A DNA stretch of 64,000 bases. Source: Branchinecta lynchi. Lineage: Eukaryota; Arthropoda; Branchiopoda; Anostraca; Branchinectidae. Made by a program: the position numbers and the translations under genes. A model generated the notes under the pieces. The model did not search any database. It was not told the origin of the DNA and worked only from the letters and a program-made list of their open reading frames with translations. Below are positions 10,526 through 22,454 of the stretch, piece by piece. The stretch is from NCBI GenBank assembly GCA_023053575.1, contig JAKZAP010000022.1, positions 16,100,518 through 16,164,517 of the forward strand, written 5' to 3'. The number at the start of each line of letters is the position of its first letter. The stretch's first letter is position 1.

Positions 10526-11339
10526 TATTTTGGGATTTTCAAGTTTGTTCTCTTATTTAATTATTTTGCTCCGTACCAACGCCTTGCCCGATGCAAACGA
10601 GCGCAGGTTAGGAGCCACGCAAAACATCACAGTTCGTAACCTCTACAAACGGCTATATCGCAATAAAGCCTGGAGAAGATATTTCGAAATATTGGTTGTC
10701 TACTGTGGTGACGTGCTGCAGAGCGGGTCATCACGGCTGCTGCCCTTTTCCCCTGATATGCGCAGCGTCGAAGAGGGAAGTAGATGGGCAACAGCTTAAA
10801 GCTCAGCCTTGTAAGTACCTCCAGCTCTTGTCACTTAACGGGAAATCCATAGTCGCTGCATGGCCAAGACAAAGGTTCTATTGGCTCATTTGTTCTTGCT
10901 GTAAGCGAGGCTTCACTTTCCATATTTTTCTTCCGGATTCCAGACAGCCGTTTTCGTCGAGACGGATCTCGAAGGTGAGGCCAGCCCAAAACCGTCTAGA
11001 AGTCCGGGAAGTTGGACTCTCCAGATTCCGGATGACTGGAAGGTACCATGGAGGCAATCCATTCGAGAGACAGAGGAAATATGCAAATGTAGGAAGAAAA
11101 GGGAAAGTGATTGACAGTTGTGATTGGGATGCAAGGATATTTGAAATGCGAAGGGGACATCTAGGAAATGTTGAAGAATAGCAAAATTAGCTGTCATCAT
11201 TATCATGCAAATCTGGAAAGATTGGCTTGACTATGCGGAAGCCCCGGACGTCTGGTAATCTGGAAGGTGAAGCCTTGCTTTATGACTATTCGCACCCTTT
11301 TGTTCCCTCCCTCCAGCATAAACAAGAAGTGTGACTAAG

Positions 11340-11571
11340 TAGTAACTTGACAGTTGCAGCTTGCTCTGGCTTGCGGACCACGGATATCCGCGATTCCGCG
11401 CTCTCCTCCATCCTGTTTGTCTCCGCGAGAGTTCACTGAAGCGCCGCCGCGAACGCGGACCAAGTGTGAGTGTCTGAGTGAGTCAACGTTGTTGAGTTGG
11501 ACCGTGAAGAGCTAGAGGAATTACCGGCGATGGTAGAAGGATAGATAGTCGAGCTAAAACACGTACGAAAG
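11340..11571 (+). promoter_or_regulatory. GC-rich candidate promoter and first non-coding exon
   Basis: This stretch is the most CpG-rich part of an AT-rich neighbourhood (CCGCGATTCCGCGCTC, CGCCGCCGCGAACGCGG). It ends with a good splice donor, AAAG|GGTAAGTGT, near 11570. No long ORF lies within it, as expected for a 5' UTR exon. It would be on the same strand as the exons at 37665 and 61238, but a link is inference. It could also be chance GC-rich sequence. Confidence 0.3.
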
Positions 11572-11809
11572 GGTAAGTGTCACTCTACCACACATTCGGG
11601 ATGTTTGGGTAGGCTACGCCAAACGCTGGGTATAGTACAGTGTGTAATAGCCTATGTCAAACACCGGCTACCCTACGCTAAATACTGGAAACCCTAACCC
11701 AAAGAAATGTTGACGATCTGAGTGAATTCTTGTTGAATGAACAAATTCAATTCTTCACAAGTATATGCAACTTTGTGGGGAAAATTGGGGCTCAAACGTC
11801 GCTATAAAC

Positions 11810-12134
11810 CAGAGGCGTTACTAGCCAAAATGTTTGGGGGAGACGAGGCATTTACCGACTGGCTGGTCATTTTTACCGACTTTTTTTTGCAGAAAAGACT
11901 GTTTTCATCAACAAAAATGACATTTTCGGAAAAAGTCGACTGATTTTTAGAAAAATCCACTGATTTTCGGAAAACCCGACTATTTTGACGAAAATTCGAC
12001 CAATTTTTAGAAAAAAACGACTGTTTTCATGAATAAAATCAACTGTTTTGACGAAAAATCGCGGTTATTTTTTACCGACTGGCCGACAGCATTGGGGGGG
12101 GGCGTCCCCCCTCCCCCCAGTCGTGACGCCCCTG
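11810..12134. mobile_element. MITE with CAGAGGCGT / ACGCCCCTG ends
   Basis: CAGAGGCGTTACTAGCC at the left and GTCGTGACGCCCCTG at the right, with GGGG/CCCC tracts just inside. The middle repeats GACTGTTTTCATGAA and GACGAAAAATCG motifs. A right-truncated copy is at 19410. No target duplication is clear. The ends resemble common hAT-type animal MITEs. Confidence 0.65.
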
Positions 12135-12189
12135 CTGAAAAAAACACCCCAGAAGGATGAAAAACTCTCTCGGATGGCTCCCCACCACC

Positions 12190-12361
12190 CCCTCGGATAG
12201 CCCCCCCCACCCACCCGAAACATACAAAAACAACCATTTTTATAGGCTTTTCCCTCTGACCTATGTCTTTTTTATACTTTTTGTCCGACTCGCAGGCAAC
12301 CCCCCCCCCCCCCGAAGGGCGCACCCCTCCTCCGAAATAAATTCCGGGATACGGGCCTGGT
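12190..12361. mobile_element. hAT-like MITE, GTATCC family, copy 4, left end lost
   Basis: The middle (GAAACATACAAAAACAACC, AGGCTTTTCCCTCTGACC) and the right end GGGATACGGGCCTGG are present. The left TIR is not recognisable where it abuts the element ending at 12134. Confidence 0.65.
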
Positions 12362-12475
12362 TTGTAATGATTTCGCGTGGGTTTATATCCTAATGATCTC
12401 GCGCGGGTTTGATTTCTGATCTCTCTGGAGAAAATTGAAAATCCGTATGCTACGGAGGATGAAGTTGAACTTTAA

Positions 12476-13172
12476 CCAGTTGATTCCAGATCGCCTTTGT
12501 AACGCTCTAGTTATTCCACATGTTCTTGCTGTGTCTCTGTTTTGGGTACGTTTCACACTGAAAGAAAAGAAAGCCATAAGAGTCTGACGTATCCGTTTTG
12601 CATTATCAAAGTCTGACGTATCCGTTTTGCATTATCAATCGTTTAGCCTTTGTAACGCTCGGCTGTCCTCCGACAAAACCTAGTATCTGCACCTGAGTAG
12701 CTAAAGAGAAAAATGCGAAAACTTTGTTTTTTAAAGCTGCTTCTTTTTTCCTATACATTCAGCAAATTAAAGTAGTTTTGCAAACAAGAAAGTAATGATG
12801 CTGGCGATTTTGTTGCTGGTCGAGCGTAGGTTTATCAGATACTAGGTTTTTGAGAAAAAAGCAAATTTATAGTATTTGTATTTTAGGTAAAGCCCGAAAA
12901 TAAAGCTGATACCTTCTGTACATACTAGGTGAGATCTAAGAAACTAAATCTCGTAGAAAAATTCTGATTTAACCATTGAATTCCTCGTGGTCTGATTTGG
13001 TGGGATCCGCTCCTAACTAAAATTCGATAGTTTTTTTTTGTAGATACTAGGTTTTGTCGGAGGACACGCGCTCTAGTTATTCCGCATCTTCTTGCTGTGT
13101 CTCTGTTTTGGGTACGTTTCACACTGAAAGAAAATAAAGCGATAAGAGTCTGACGTATCCGTTTTGCAATAT
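12476..13172. repeat. Direct duplication split by a TIR element
   Basis: A block containing GCTCTAGTTATTCCACATG, TGTCTCTGTTTTGGGTACG and AGTCTGACGTATCCGTTTTG lies at about 12497-12618 and again at 13070-13172. The second copy is interrupted at its left edge by the 401-bp element at 12665-13065. Confidence 0.7.
12665..13065. mobile_element. 401-bp TIR element
   Basis: GTCCTCCGACAAAACCTAGT at the left is matched in inverse at the right (ACTAGGTTTTGTCGGAGGAC); the match extends about 26 bp. A third ATACTAGGTTTT block is internal at about 12838. There is no ORF. Flanks ACGCTC and ACGCGCTC may be a degraded target duplication. Confidence 0.75.
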
Positions 13173-13689
13173 CCAATATCATAGCGTAATTTCAAGTTTT
13201 CTGCTTCGAGTACCTTTTTTGACGAGAAATACTTCAGTTTGTGTTAAATGCAGTCTTCTTGATCCCAAGGATGTCATTAACATCCTAGGGAAAAGTTTAT
13301 GCAGTCGCTGGATGCTCAGCACAGCCTGTACCCAGTGCCGTCTTTACCCTTAGGCCGGTTAGGCCTGTGCTGGGGGGCCAGGGGAAAAGAGGGGCCAAGT
13401 GCCGGTGTAAATTGTTGAGAAATCAGGATAAGGGTGCTAGCCTTGTTCATTACGACCGAGGTGTGACCAGTTACGTTCCACCGTCATTTACGTTACCAAA
13501 ATTATGCTCAGATGTGACCAGTGTGGCGACCAAGAATCGTGCGTGCTAATGTGATGGCGTTTTTATGTTTTTGTCTCATGGGGCCAAAACCCATGAATGG
13601 CCTAGGGTCCACCAAAGGTAAAAGACGGCATTGCCGGTACCAAGCATTTCTAAAGTAGGTTATGTGTTCTTGTTCTTTGTTTGTTAGGC

Positions 13690-13766
13690 TAGTGTGATTT
13701 TTCTTTATACTCCATTTGCCACACTTCTATGTTTGAAATGGGTAAATAAAACCATTCATTCATTCA
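13690..13766 (+). mobile_element. Non-LTR retrotransposon 3' end, (CATT)n tail
   Basis: TTTATACTCCATTTGCCACA, AATGGGTAAATAAAACC and then (ATTC)n. This resembles the generic 3' end of other non-LTR copies in the window. No coding remnant is attached. Confidence 0.5.
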
Positions 13767-13795
13767 ATAGCACTCGGTGGGAACGTAACTTCACA

Positions 13796-14040
13796 TCGCA
13801 GTCTGCAGCTGTCTGGCCGTGTCCCGAAATTGAACGGGTCTCTGGGATTGGTCAGTTGAACCGTATTCACAAGCATGCCTAGCAAAAGCACAGATGCCTA
13901 GGCACGTGCTCAGATAACCAGGCAGCGAGTTCTAGAGCCTAGAACTCTGTGCCTGTCCCATATTATGTGCCTAGGCATTTGTGTGAACTGCGATGTCAGG
14001 CACATACCTAGGCACCTGTACTTGGAAAGGAGGTTTGGCG
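13796..14040. repeat. CCTAGGCA-rich inverted-repeat cluster
   Basis: GATGCCTAGGCAC, GTGCCTAGGCATTTG and ATACCTAGGCACC recur, and TTCACATCGCAGT near 13800 is inverse to ACTGCGATGT near 13989. It could be a small foldback element. No ORF. Confidence 0.45.
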
Positions 14041-15257
14041 TGCTAGAACGACTTCTATACATAAATACTTCTTCATGATACATTCTCCTCCATACTCTTT
14101 CATTCGTCATCCTCCTCCTTCATTCAAGCTGACTGCGAATCATATTAGAACTGTGTTATTTTGTCAACTAGAAACTACAGAAAAGACTGACAAAACGTAC
14201 GCACTGACAAATAGTTATCAAGATAATTTTACAAACAATTCACCTTAAATACTTACATCCTGACAAAGTTCATTAATGATAAATTTAATTATTTCAGAAA
14301 GATTCTAACTGTGTTTTGGTTCTGCCGTTCGTACTGTTTCTACTAAAGAATTTGCGCTTTGTCATTTTCAACATGGCTGATACAATTACAATCCTTTTAT
14401 TTGGTCCAGACTATTTATGTAATGTGATAACGTTAGACAAGTCAGTACAAACGAAATAATGATGATTTGTTTAGAAATAGACACTGCGATGTGAGCCTGT
14501 TGGATAGTCTTTTATTTTGTTTACTGGTCCTCTGCCAAAGTGAACCAGTCTTGAATACCCACGTATGTGAAAATAAATATATTTAGCAACGAACGAGCCA
14601 TACAAATGGTTTCGAGCAGACAATACAAATAATCACAGAGTAAATGTGGCATAACATTCTCCATCGCATTATCCATCAGTGATTTAGTAGTTTAAAATTA
14701 TTATACATAAAATACCAGAAAAGCCCATTATCCCAATCTGTCCTAGGAAGGGATATATACTACTCACTTTCTAGGGCTATAGGTCTTGTTAGTATTGGCA
14801 ACAAAAACTTCCAAAAATTAAAAAAAATTAAAATCTGGAAAGCTATTTTTTTATTTTTTCTGAGTAGTATCTTTTCCATTCTTCCTGTCCAATATGATTT
14901 AGCCAGGTGACTACGCTTCCACTTTCGCTCGATGACGCCAACGTTCCTATCATCCAATATTTTAATATTTTTGTTTTAAATGACCGACCTATATATTTAG
15001 CGTCACCTAAGCAGGTAGCTGTGAAGAAATCGTAAAGATTTTTCATAGATTTTTTACCTTTTTGGTTCTGAGTGCCAGCCCCTCCTTTATTTCATCCCCT
15101 TGTCGGCTCACTTCATCTAGTGGCATTCCATGGGATTGCTTAGAGAATTTTCAGACTCTAGGGAACTATTCAAGCATGCATTGCTATCTTATGAATTCGC
15201 TTGCAGCTTTGATTTTTCTTGAGTTATTTATGACCAAAGGGAATCACGTGTGAATGA
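14041..15257. other. AT-rich stretch with nothing recognised
   Basis: No repeat or gene that I can support. Minus-strand ORFs at 14760-15046 overlap in two frames and show no family signature. Confidence 0.35.
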
Positions 15258-15545
15258 AGCGTCACGTCTAATTAGAGGATTGTCTGGATTTTTGCCAGCG
15301 TGGATGCTTTTCTGTGAAACAGAAGTAATATGATTTTGTTGTAAAATTTAATGTCAGGTGGAAATTGAATTTCCTAACTAACAAGTAGTAATAGTAATAA
15401 ATAGCGTCACGTCTAATCAGAGGACTATCTGGACTTTTGGCAGCATGGATGCTTTTCTGTGAAAAAGAGGTAATATGAATATTTTAAATGACATTTAATG
15501 TCGGACGTAAATAGAACTTCCTGACAAACTTGAATATAATAATAG
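15258..15545. repeat. Two tandem copies of a ~145-bp unit
   Basis: AGCGTCACGTCTAATTAGAG and GGATGCTTTTCTGTGAAA occur at 15258 onward and again about 145 bp later at 15403 onward, with moderate divergence. No reading frame spans both copies. Confidence 0.75.
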
Positions 15546-15707
15546 TTTTTGGATAACTCGCTTTCGAAAAGTAGTAAAATAGTAGATAAAAAGCTACAAA
15601 AGGAAACATTAAAGCAACTATGAAGTACATTTTTGTTTCAACTGATTTAAAACCCGCCCTTTCGGAACTCAGCGTATAACTAGGTAGTTCGTTACTAAAT
15701 ATTCCTT

Positions 15708-15988
15708 CAGCCCGAGCTGACTGCGAATCTTATTTGATAGTGCAAAAAGTATACTCCAGCTGAATTTTATTTGAGCTATGTTTCGGCCTATCTTGGTCTT
15801 TAAGCTCAAAGCCGCTCAAGTTGGAAGAATGGACTAGTGGGAAACACCACAAGTTTTGGTTCACGGTGTTTCCCACAAGTTCTTTCTTCCAACTTGAGCT
15901 TGAAGAGGACCCATGCCAAGAAGGGCCGAAATATAGCTGAAATAAAATTCAGCTGACGTATCCGTTTTTCACTATCAAATATAGTTCA
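15708..15988. mobile_element. Foldback element, copy 2
   Basis: Long inverted arms begin AAATATTCCTTCAGCCC and end at ATCCGTTTTTCACTATCAAA. The right arm has GGACCCATGCCAAGAAGGGC. The inner arms extend through AAACACC/GGTGTTT to a small loop near 15858. The central part is unrelated to that of other copies. Confidence 0.75.
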
Positions 15989-16195
15989 TTATTGTCATGA
16001 ACCCCATCAGGAAAGTGGTCGCAGGGCACAGAATCTCGAAGCTTAGAAGCCTACAGCGCCGCAATCTCTTTGGTCGCTGTCTACCCCGGTCCGTAGCAAT
16101 AGCGATACAAATCCTCAAAGACCAACTTTATACTTCCTCCAATGAGACAAAGGGGAGAATCCTTTGAACGCTCGAGTAGATGCGACAGCTCCTAG

Positions 16196-16387
16196 CAAGG
16201 CCGTATCCAGTGGGGGGGGGGTTAGTGGGTTGACCCCCCCCCCCCCAAACAGACAAAAGTAATCATTTTTATTGGCTTTTCCCTCTGATCTATGTGTTTT
16301 TTGTACTTTTTTGTCCGACCAGCAGGCAATAACCCCCCTCCCGAAAGGCAACCTCCCCCCCGAAATAAATTCTTGGATACGGGCCTG
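16196..16387. mobile_element. hAT-like MITE, GTATCC family, copy 5
   Basis: CAAGGCCGTATCC at the left and GGATACGGGCCTG at the right, with an exact target duplication GCTCCTAG at 16188-16195 and 16388-16395. Confidence 0.9.
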
Positions 16388-16499
16388 GCTCCTAGCCTCG
16401 TTGCCAGCGACCAAGATTGTAGGCTCTGAACTTGAGAAAAGAGGATTGTAAATCACTTAATATTAAATTTTCATTTTGCTTGTCCACCAGAGAAGGACA

Positions 16500-16730
16500 A
16501 GTGTCATAGCATGAACACACAAGAAGATTAATCACACAGGTCTAAGGGCATTTAAAGCGGTTTTCTGTGTGCCCGAACTGGCCCTACAGACCCATTCGGG
16601 CTTTCCTGCAGTCAAAATTATCAGCTAGGTGTATAAAGGATGTTAAGAGGGTTACAACAGGCGTATTCATGTAGTTCAGCATGTAAAAGTTGGTTTGTCT
16701 AATAATGAGGTTAAACTAAAAAAAATAAAC
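16500..16730. repeat. Dispersed repeat shared with 55490-55650
   Basis: ATTCGGGCTTTCCTGCAGTC, GTGTATAAAGGATG and GTAAAAGTTGGTTTGT occur in the same order here and at 55515-55620. It is not coding. The family is unknown. Confidence 0.6.
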
Positions 16731-18118
16731 TAAAATTTCTTGCCTTTATTTGCTTATTTTTTAACACTTATCATTGGGATCGGAAACATAGTACCTATTC
16801 ATCAGAAATTTTTTTAGAGTGCACGAGCTCTGAGGTATTGGAACACTTCCACCTTTTGTCAAATGCTCTTTTTGACATTTTTTTTCTGAGAATGATTCTT
16901 GTGTCCCAGTCTCCTCTTATCTTGGAGGTTTTCCAATTATCACTTTGCTGAAAGCGTTCTAGCTCTTTTTGCTGATTAATTTCTTCAGAGCATTTTTGCT
17001 CTGAAACGTTCTTGGAACCGGCACAACAGTTGGAAATAAAGAATAATTAACGCGCTATTACATGGTGATTCATCGGATTGTGGTTTGGTTATTCTTGTAC
17101 TCGTTCTACTGATTTCGTTTGGATGATTCAGCTCTACTCTGTTTTTTTTCACCGGTTTCTTTTGGCAGTGGTCCTTTTTTTGTGTGGATCATCAAGTAAC
17201 CGTGGTCTCCGAAAGTTTTATATTTTTTGTTTATTTACCTTAACTAATATAGGCTACTGGCAAGCCTAGCGCAGTAAAGACTGATAACAACTGACTAACA
17301 AAGATAAAATTTCTTAAACTTCAAACGCCCAGGTTTAAAAATGTTTCAACTATTGTTTATAAAATAAAAAATATAAAAACTTTTCAGCTATTGTTTATAA
17401 AAACAAAACAAAAAACCAAGTCTTCCATAAAGCTACCTTCTGACACACGTTAACAAAGTTAATGGCACTGGCAGGGCCGTACCAAGGGGGGGGGGGTAGG
17501 GTGTCCCCCCTCCCCGAAACATACTACTTTAAATTTATCCCAAAGGAGGAATTACATTTTGTGTATTTTTGCCTGATATTGTTCTTTGCCCCCCCCCCCC
17601 AAAGCTTACTGAAATGGCGCCCACTCAGTATGTCGCCAATACATTTCTGGAGTAATTGAGGCAGTCGAAAATAACTGGCAATTCTGAAATTGTCTAGACG
17701 GATAGGATTTCAGTGTCAGCGCATCAGTGTGAGTCACCGGTTTTGAATTTGGCAAGAATGTCATGTTTTTGCTTGCCAAACATGTACCGAACTTAAACCT
17801 GCAACTGTCCTACATGGAATCTTAACGACTGTTGTCTTAAATTATGCCATAGCTAATTGCAGGGGGGTCTTCAGAATTTATTGCATTCCGAATATGGTAT
17901 GTCTGGCGACACTTAGTATGTGCTTCGTCATCAACTTTGCTTGTGGTTATTTGTGTAATAATGTCGAGACAATTAGTTGAAAGAAAACGACGCATTGCCC
18001 AGTATTTCGCTTTTTTATTTATTTAATTTTACTATACCAGCTAAATAATTCTCTTTCTCTAAGTTTTATTCCTGCTTGGAGGGGTGCGGGACAGCACCGA
18101 GACATGTACTCACAAATT
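16731..18118. other. No gene recognised; MITE relic near 17473
   Basis: Mostly unstructured AT-rich sequence. At 17473-17605, AGGGCCGTACC, G and C runs and GAAACATACTA suggest a degraded GTATCC-family MITE, but the right TIR is missing. ORFs are short and unsupported. Confidence 0.4.
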
Positions 18119-18530
18119 CTAGCTCATTCCATTCGGAAAATTTGTTAAAAGTAAACGTTTAATCTGAGGTTGATTAGAGGTTGGATGCAGGGGTAAGGAG
18201 ACATGCCGCATTCGTTTTTGTGCTTTATTTTTTCGCCGGACAAGTAGTTCCGGAATTCCGCCGAAACCGGAAAATTGACAGAAGTAAGGCAGAAAGTTTC
18301 GATCTGCTTCGTCCAAATAGATATAACTTACAGGGGTAAACACACGCGCTGAATCCATATCTGAGCTTCGTTTTCTCACACGATTAGCTATTTGGCCTTA
18401 ATCTGTTTCTAAATTTTAATAGTAAAAGTATTCAAGGAGTCTGGCTAAGACTGGATCTGGCGCGGACAAGACCCAATTGTCTGGATCAAAATTTGAACTT
18501 TTGGGATCCCATTGAAACCTTTGGTCTTGT
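18119..18530 (+). mobile_element. HINE/pearl-like element, 137-bp family, 3' fragment
   Basis: Only the last repeat units and the terminal block are present: GGAAAATTTGTTAAAAGTAA, GCCGGACAAGTAGTTCCGG, CAAGGAGTCTGGCTAAGACT and the terminal TTTTGGGATCCCATTGAAAC with GGTCTTGTT. The microsatellite end is missing. Confidence 0.65.
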
Positions 18531-18543
18531 TCTACCTTTGCAG

Positions 18544-18597
18544 CCCAAAAAGCCAGGAAATGAGCCAAGTGTGACCAAGCCGAGGACCAAGCTCTAA
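18544..18597 (+). other. Possible terminal exon beside a HINE end (weak)
   Basis: A pyrimidine-rich tract and TTTGCAG (partly supplied by the HINE terminus) precede an 18-codon open frame ending in TAA and encoding PKKPGNEPSVTKPRTKL. The acceptor looks good, but the peptide is too short to assign and the match may be chance. Confidence 0.15.
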
Positions 18598-19043
18598 AAT
18601 TTTAAATTTCAAACCGCTAGGACTTTCTATTGGTCATATCGTTCTGTTATGACAGAACCATGATGTGTTCAAACCGCAAAGTAAAACCCCTAGTTCCACG
18701 CACAGTAAAGACATGATGCTCTGTAATCTAATCTTGCGTTTTGGGACCACCCGGCTGGTACAGATCATTCTGATCGTGAGTTGTACTTTCGAAGATCTCT
18801 TCCGTGCGAAAACGTACCTTATTCTCACGGTAGTTTGTTAATTACCTTTCCGTACGTCTACCCTTACCCATGCTCCGAAGTGACCTCACGTTTGGTATTT
18901 ACCGCGAACATCCCTCTTCTCATGTTTGCGGTCTTTGTGTGGTAAGCCATCGAGGGTTAAGAATAACCCCTGATTCACGCCTCGGTGATTTTCCACAAAA
19001 TTCTGCTTTGTGCGACCATGACACAACTTTGTTTGATTACATT

Positions 19044-19738
19044 ACTTGCGTTTTTGCAGATACCATGGTCTAAAGTCGTTTTTGCAGTTATCGTGGTATC
19101 TGGCCAGTTATCGTGGTATCTGATATTCAGATACCATAGTACGACCGTGGTAACTGATCGTGGTATCTGAAAAAGTCATTTCACTTTCATCAGTTTTTGT
19201 CAAATTGGTGGGAAAGAAGCTTGGCACTTAGCGATGTGACTGAACATCAGTGATTCTTTTTGGACGACTTCGAAAAGCGCAATTTCGGCAATTGTTGTTT
19301 TTGCAGAGCAACCGTAAATCAGATACCACGGTTACTGAAAGACTGCTGCAAGAACGACTAATTGCAGATCCACTAACTCCAGACTAAGTCCAGATCCAGT
19401 GGTAACAGACAGAGGCGTTACTAGCCAAAATGTGTGGGGGGGGGACGAGGCATTTAATGACTGGCTGGTATTTTTACCGACTTTTTCTGCAGAAAAATGA
19501 ATGTTTTCAACAATAAAAATGACATTTTTTTTTTTAAATCGGTTGATTTTCCGAAAAATCCACTGATTTTAAGAAAAACCGATTATTTTGACGAAAAATC
19601 GACCCATTTTCAGAAAAACCGACTGTTTTCATGAAAAAAAAAATCAACTGTTTTGACGAAAAATCGCGGCGCTTCGCGCCGACTCGGTATTTTTACCCAC
19701 TGGCCAACGGCTACCATGGTATTTGCAAAACCGCAACT
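19044..19738. mobile_element. GATACC-repeat MITE, copy 1, with nested insertion
   Basis: ACTTGCGTTTTTGCAGATAC at the left and TTTGCAAAACCGCAACT at the right match the ends of 60683-61087. Inside, short blocks of GTTATCGTGGTATCTGG and their inverses alternate. The copy is interrupted near 19410 by the CAGAGGCGT MITE. Confidence 0.75.
19410..19708. mobile_element. CAGAGGCGT MITE, right-truncated, nested
   Basis: CAGAGGCGTTACTAGCCAAA matches 11810. The GACTGTTTTCATGAA and GACGAAAAATCGCGG middle follows, but the right GC-rich TIR is gone. Confidence 0.65.
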
Positions 19739-19907
19739 ATTTCTTCTGCAGAGCATGCATAGAAAATAATACGAGTTGAAATAATAGAATATAAAGCCAG
19801 TCATAAATAAGTAATACAAAATTTTACGAGAAAAGACGCAAAATATTGTGTTTCACAATGGCGGATGGGGATCGACTAAAAAGAGGAACGGCACAGCACG
19901 ACATAGG

Positions 19908-20201
19908 GAGCGTGTTCCACCCTTCTAACAATAGTTACTATTTCCGTTCCATCCTCATGAAAAGTTACTACGCTGACGTTCCAACCTTGTGGGAATAGTA
20001 ACTAATAGTTACTATTTGCTTACCATGCTCGGGACCGTGGTAAGCGTAGTAACTACGCATCTCTGTAACGGGATTGGTCGGATTCGCCCCTGGCGTGAGA
20101 TCCTGCTGGGAAATAGAAACATCGTTCCAGCCTTGACGGCGAAAATCCAGAATTCGTGACGTCATGCGTAGTAACTACGGTAAGTAGGATGGAACACGCT
20201 C
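19908..20201. mobile_element. MITE with GAGCGTGTTCC ends, copy 2
   Basis: GAGCGTGTTCCACCC at the left and GGATGGAACACGCTC at the right; the interior (GTTACTACGCTGACG, GGGATTGGTCGGATTCG) is the reverse complement of 1993-2297. Confidence 0.85.
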
Positions 20202-20949
20202 AGACGACATCCCATGACGGATGTCGTGGGAAATAAAGCGGCTTTTTTCTGGTAAAAAGTATTTTATTTTTCACTTTAAGAGCACTACAAATTCATCTGA
20301 AAACAAAATCCTTGAGGCAAAAATGATGATGGGCTCACGGGGATCATGAAGTTGTATATTTTGCTTGAACTGTTTTTTTTTACCTTAAGAATTCATTTGT
20401 AAGCATTACCTGTATGGCAAACATTATCATGAGCCCTTGGGCATCATGAATATGTATCGATTTGTCAAAGGTATTTTTTTCACTTTTTCATTAAAGGACA
20501 CCTGAATGAGAAGTACTAAGTATCGCCCCTATCTGTACGACTTCCGTTAACATTGCCTGCAGTAAACCCTATCCAAATACGAAATAGTATTTCCAAGCTA
20601 TGACTTTTGCTCCATTTTGCATCTGTCCTTATTTCAGTACCGAACAATTTTAGAAATAAACAAATGTCTCCAATCAACCCTTCTTCTGGAATATTTATTA
20701 ACCAGTTACGCCCAAACGTGTATCTAGATGAAATTCCAATACGATCCGGTCAGCGCTGTATAAGATTTGAATGAATTGCGCTTTTTGTCTTTGAGTCTGC
20801 ATGTGCAAACCTCCAGAAACGAACATCCCTATTTTGAAAACGTCACGTTCAGGAGAACAGAGCTCTCTGTGGCCATGTCTGTAAATGCATTTTCCATTGT
20901 GTGTTCAAGTATGGTTTCATTGTTCAGGTATCCTTTCAGACGTGCACTT
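20202..20949. other. No gene recognised; internal imperfect duplication
   Basis: TCACTTTAAGAG, GGCAAAAATGATGATGGGCT and GGATCATGAAG (20265-20355) recur loosely at 20385-20455 and resemble 4735-4835, suggesting a small dispersed tandem family. No ORF is convincing. Confidence 0.35.
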
Positions 20950-20951
20950 TA

Positions 20952-21190
20952 AAGTTCAACTGAAAAGCCAACCCATTCTTGTGTCATATTATCGAATGCA
21001 CTGAGTTATCTGGATCCTTCAAAGGGATTTTTTTTATTTTACACTATTTGCTCTGGTTATGACGTTCAGAATATCTGCGACCGTCCCCAGAGCGTAAATT
21101 CTACTATGACGCGGGAAATTTTAATCTCAACACATACGCGGCTTTTCAGTGGGCAGTGGTGAGATTGGTGAAGAGTTACTTAGTATTTTT
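20952..21190. mobile_element. Fragment of the TTTAACTGAAAAG MITE family
   Basis: AAGTTCAACTGAAAAGCCAA, GGGATTTTTTTTATTTTACA, GACGTTCAGAATATCTGCG and GCGGCTTTTCAGTGGGC follow the order seen at 9302-9500. The right half is missing. Confidence 0.6.
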
Positions 21191-21290
21191 AGTTTCAAAA
21201 TTTTACCAAATCCAGAGGAGGATCCGGGCTCGTTGACTGGCAGTTCCAAAGTCCTCCAACGAACTCGGTTCCTGCTTGGTACGGTATAAG

Positions 21291-21437
21291 CAGGTCCGTA
21301 TCCAGGAATTTATTTCGGGGAGGGGGGGGTTTGCCTGCGGGTCGGACAAAAAAGTATAAAAAGAAATAGATCCCATGGAAAAGCCATAAAAATGATTATT
21401 TTTTCATGTTTCGGAGGGGGGGGGGGGTCAAGCCCCT

Positions 21438-21470
<33 letters not shown>

Positions 21471-21481
21471 ATACGGCCTTG
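21291..21481. mobile_element. hAT-like MITE, GTATCC family, copy 6
   Basis: CAGGTCCGTATCCAGG at the left and GGATACGGCCTTG at the right, in opposite orientation to copy 1. Flanks GGTATAAG and GGTATAAA are a 7/8 target duplication. The inner C run here is about 30 bp long. Confidence 0.85.
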
Positions 21482-22454
21482 GGTATAAATACACTTCTTA
21501 GCAGAATTTCTGAGCGATGAATTACTGAGATTAGAATTACTGAGCTTGTAAATTCTTAGAAACACGGAAGCGCCATCATGTGAATCTGGAATTTGTTTTG
21601 CTGATCTTTGATAATTAGAACTGGCATCACCATTTCATCCTGATTTGAGTTCCTTATATTTCCTCACTTTGCAACTGGCGATCCGATAGCAAAAGGTAAA
21701 GGCTGACACCACCGGAACAAGACCATAAAGTCAGAACATTAAATACAGCAATTTCCGACGTTTTATTGCAGTTTATTGCTCATTTTTGCAAAGCTGTCGA
21801 GTTCCCACCCATCCACTCTCCATTCACCTGCCCAGTGCAGCATTTGTGAAGGGGTCAAAGCAATGCAGACTTGGTGTACGACTGTGGGAGTGTTTTCTGA
21901 CAAAGTGTTTCACAATAGATAGAACTATGTTGGAAGATAACTTCCGTCTAAGCCCAAGTTGGGCGAAACTTCTGGTGTAGACTCGAGAATGATTCCTGGT
22001 CCGCACTTGCTGATCAGTTATGAAGAGGGGGGGGGGGGCAGTTGGAGTTGGATATTGGAATAAATATAAACGATATTTTTGGGTTTTTTCTATTGGTCAG
22101 CTAATTATCCGTCGAAGATGTTAAGCAAAGTATAAAGATAATTTAGGATATTTCGGTTGCACTTCCGGCAGACTAACAAAGCAGCACCTCAGCGACTAGC
22201 AAACTAACTTACCAAAACTAAAACAACATAGACTGCAATTTTTGCCCTCTGACCCTTTCAAAGCTATCTGCCATTGCCCAGCTTCAAGATTTTTTTAGAC
22301 CCGATTAGTCCCTTTTTTCACCATCATCACCAAAATTTTGTCACCATCATCACCGTGAGAGCGATGCGACTCGAAGAACAATCCAGTGACATGCAACTAA
22401 AACCAGAAGAACGATGTGGAGTGAACAGACCTTACGATGACCAGCAAATAACAA
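21482..22454. other. No gene recognised
   Basis: Short ORFs only (for example 21786-21980), with no family signature. A G run lies at 22027-22038. No clear repeat. Confidence 0.35.

Noticed and set aside
10696..11181. 161-aa plus-strand ORF
   Set aside because: No family signature, no good start context, and overlapping ORFs on both strands of similar quality.
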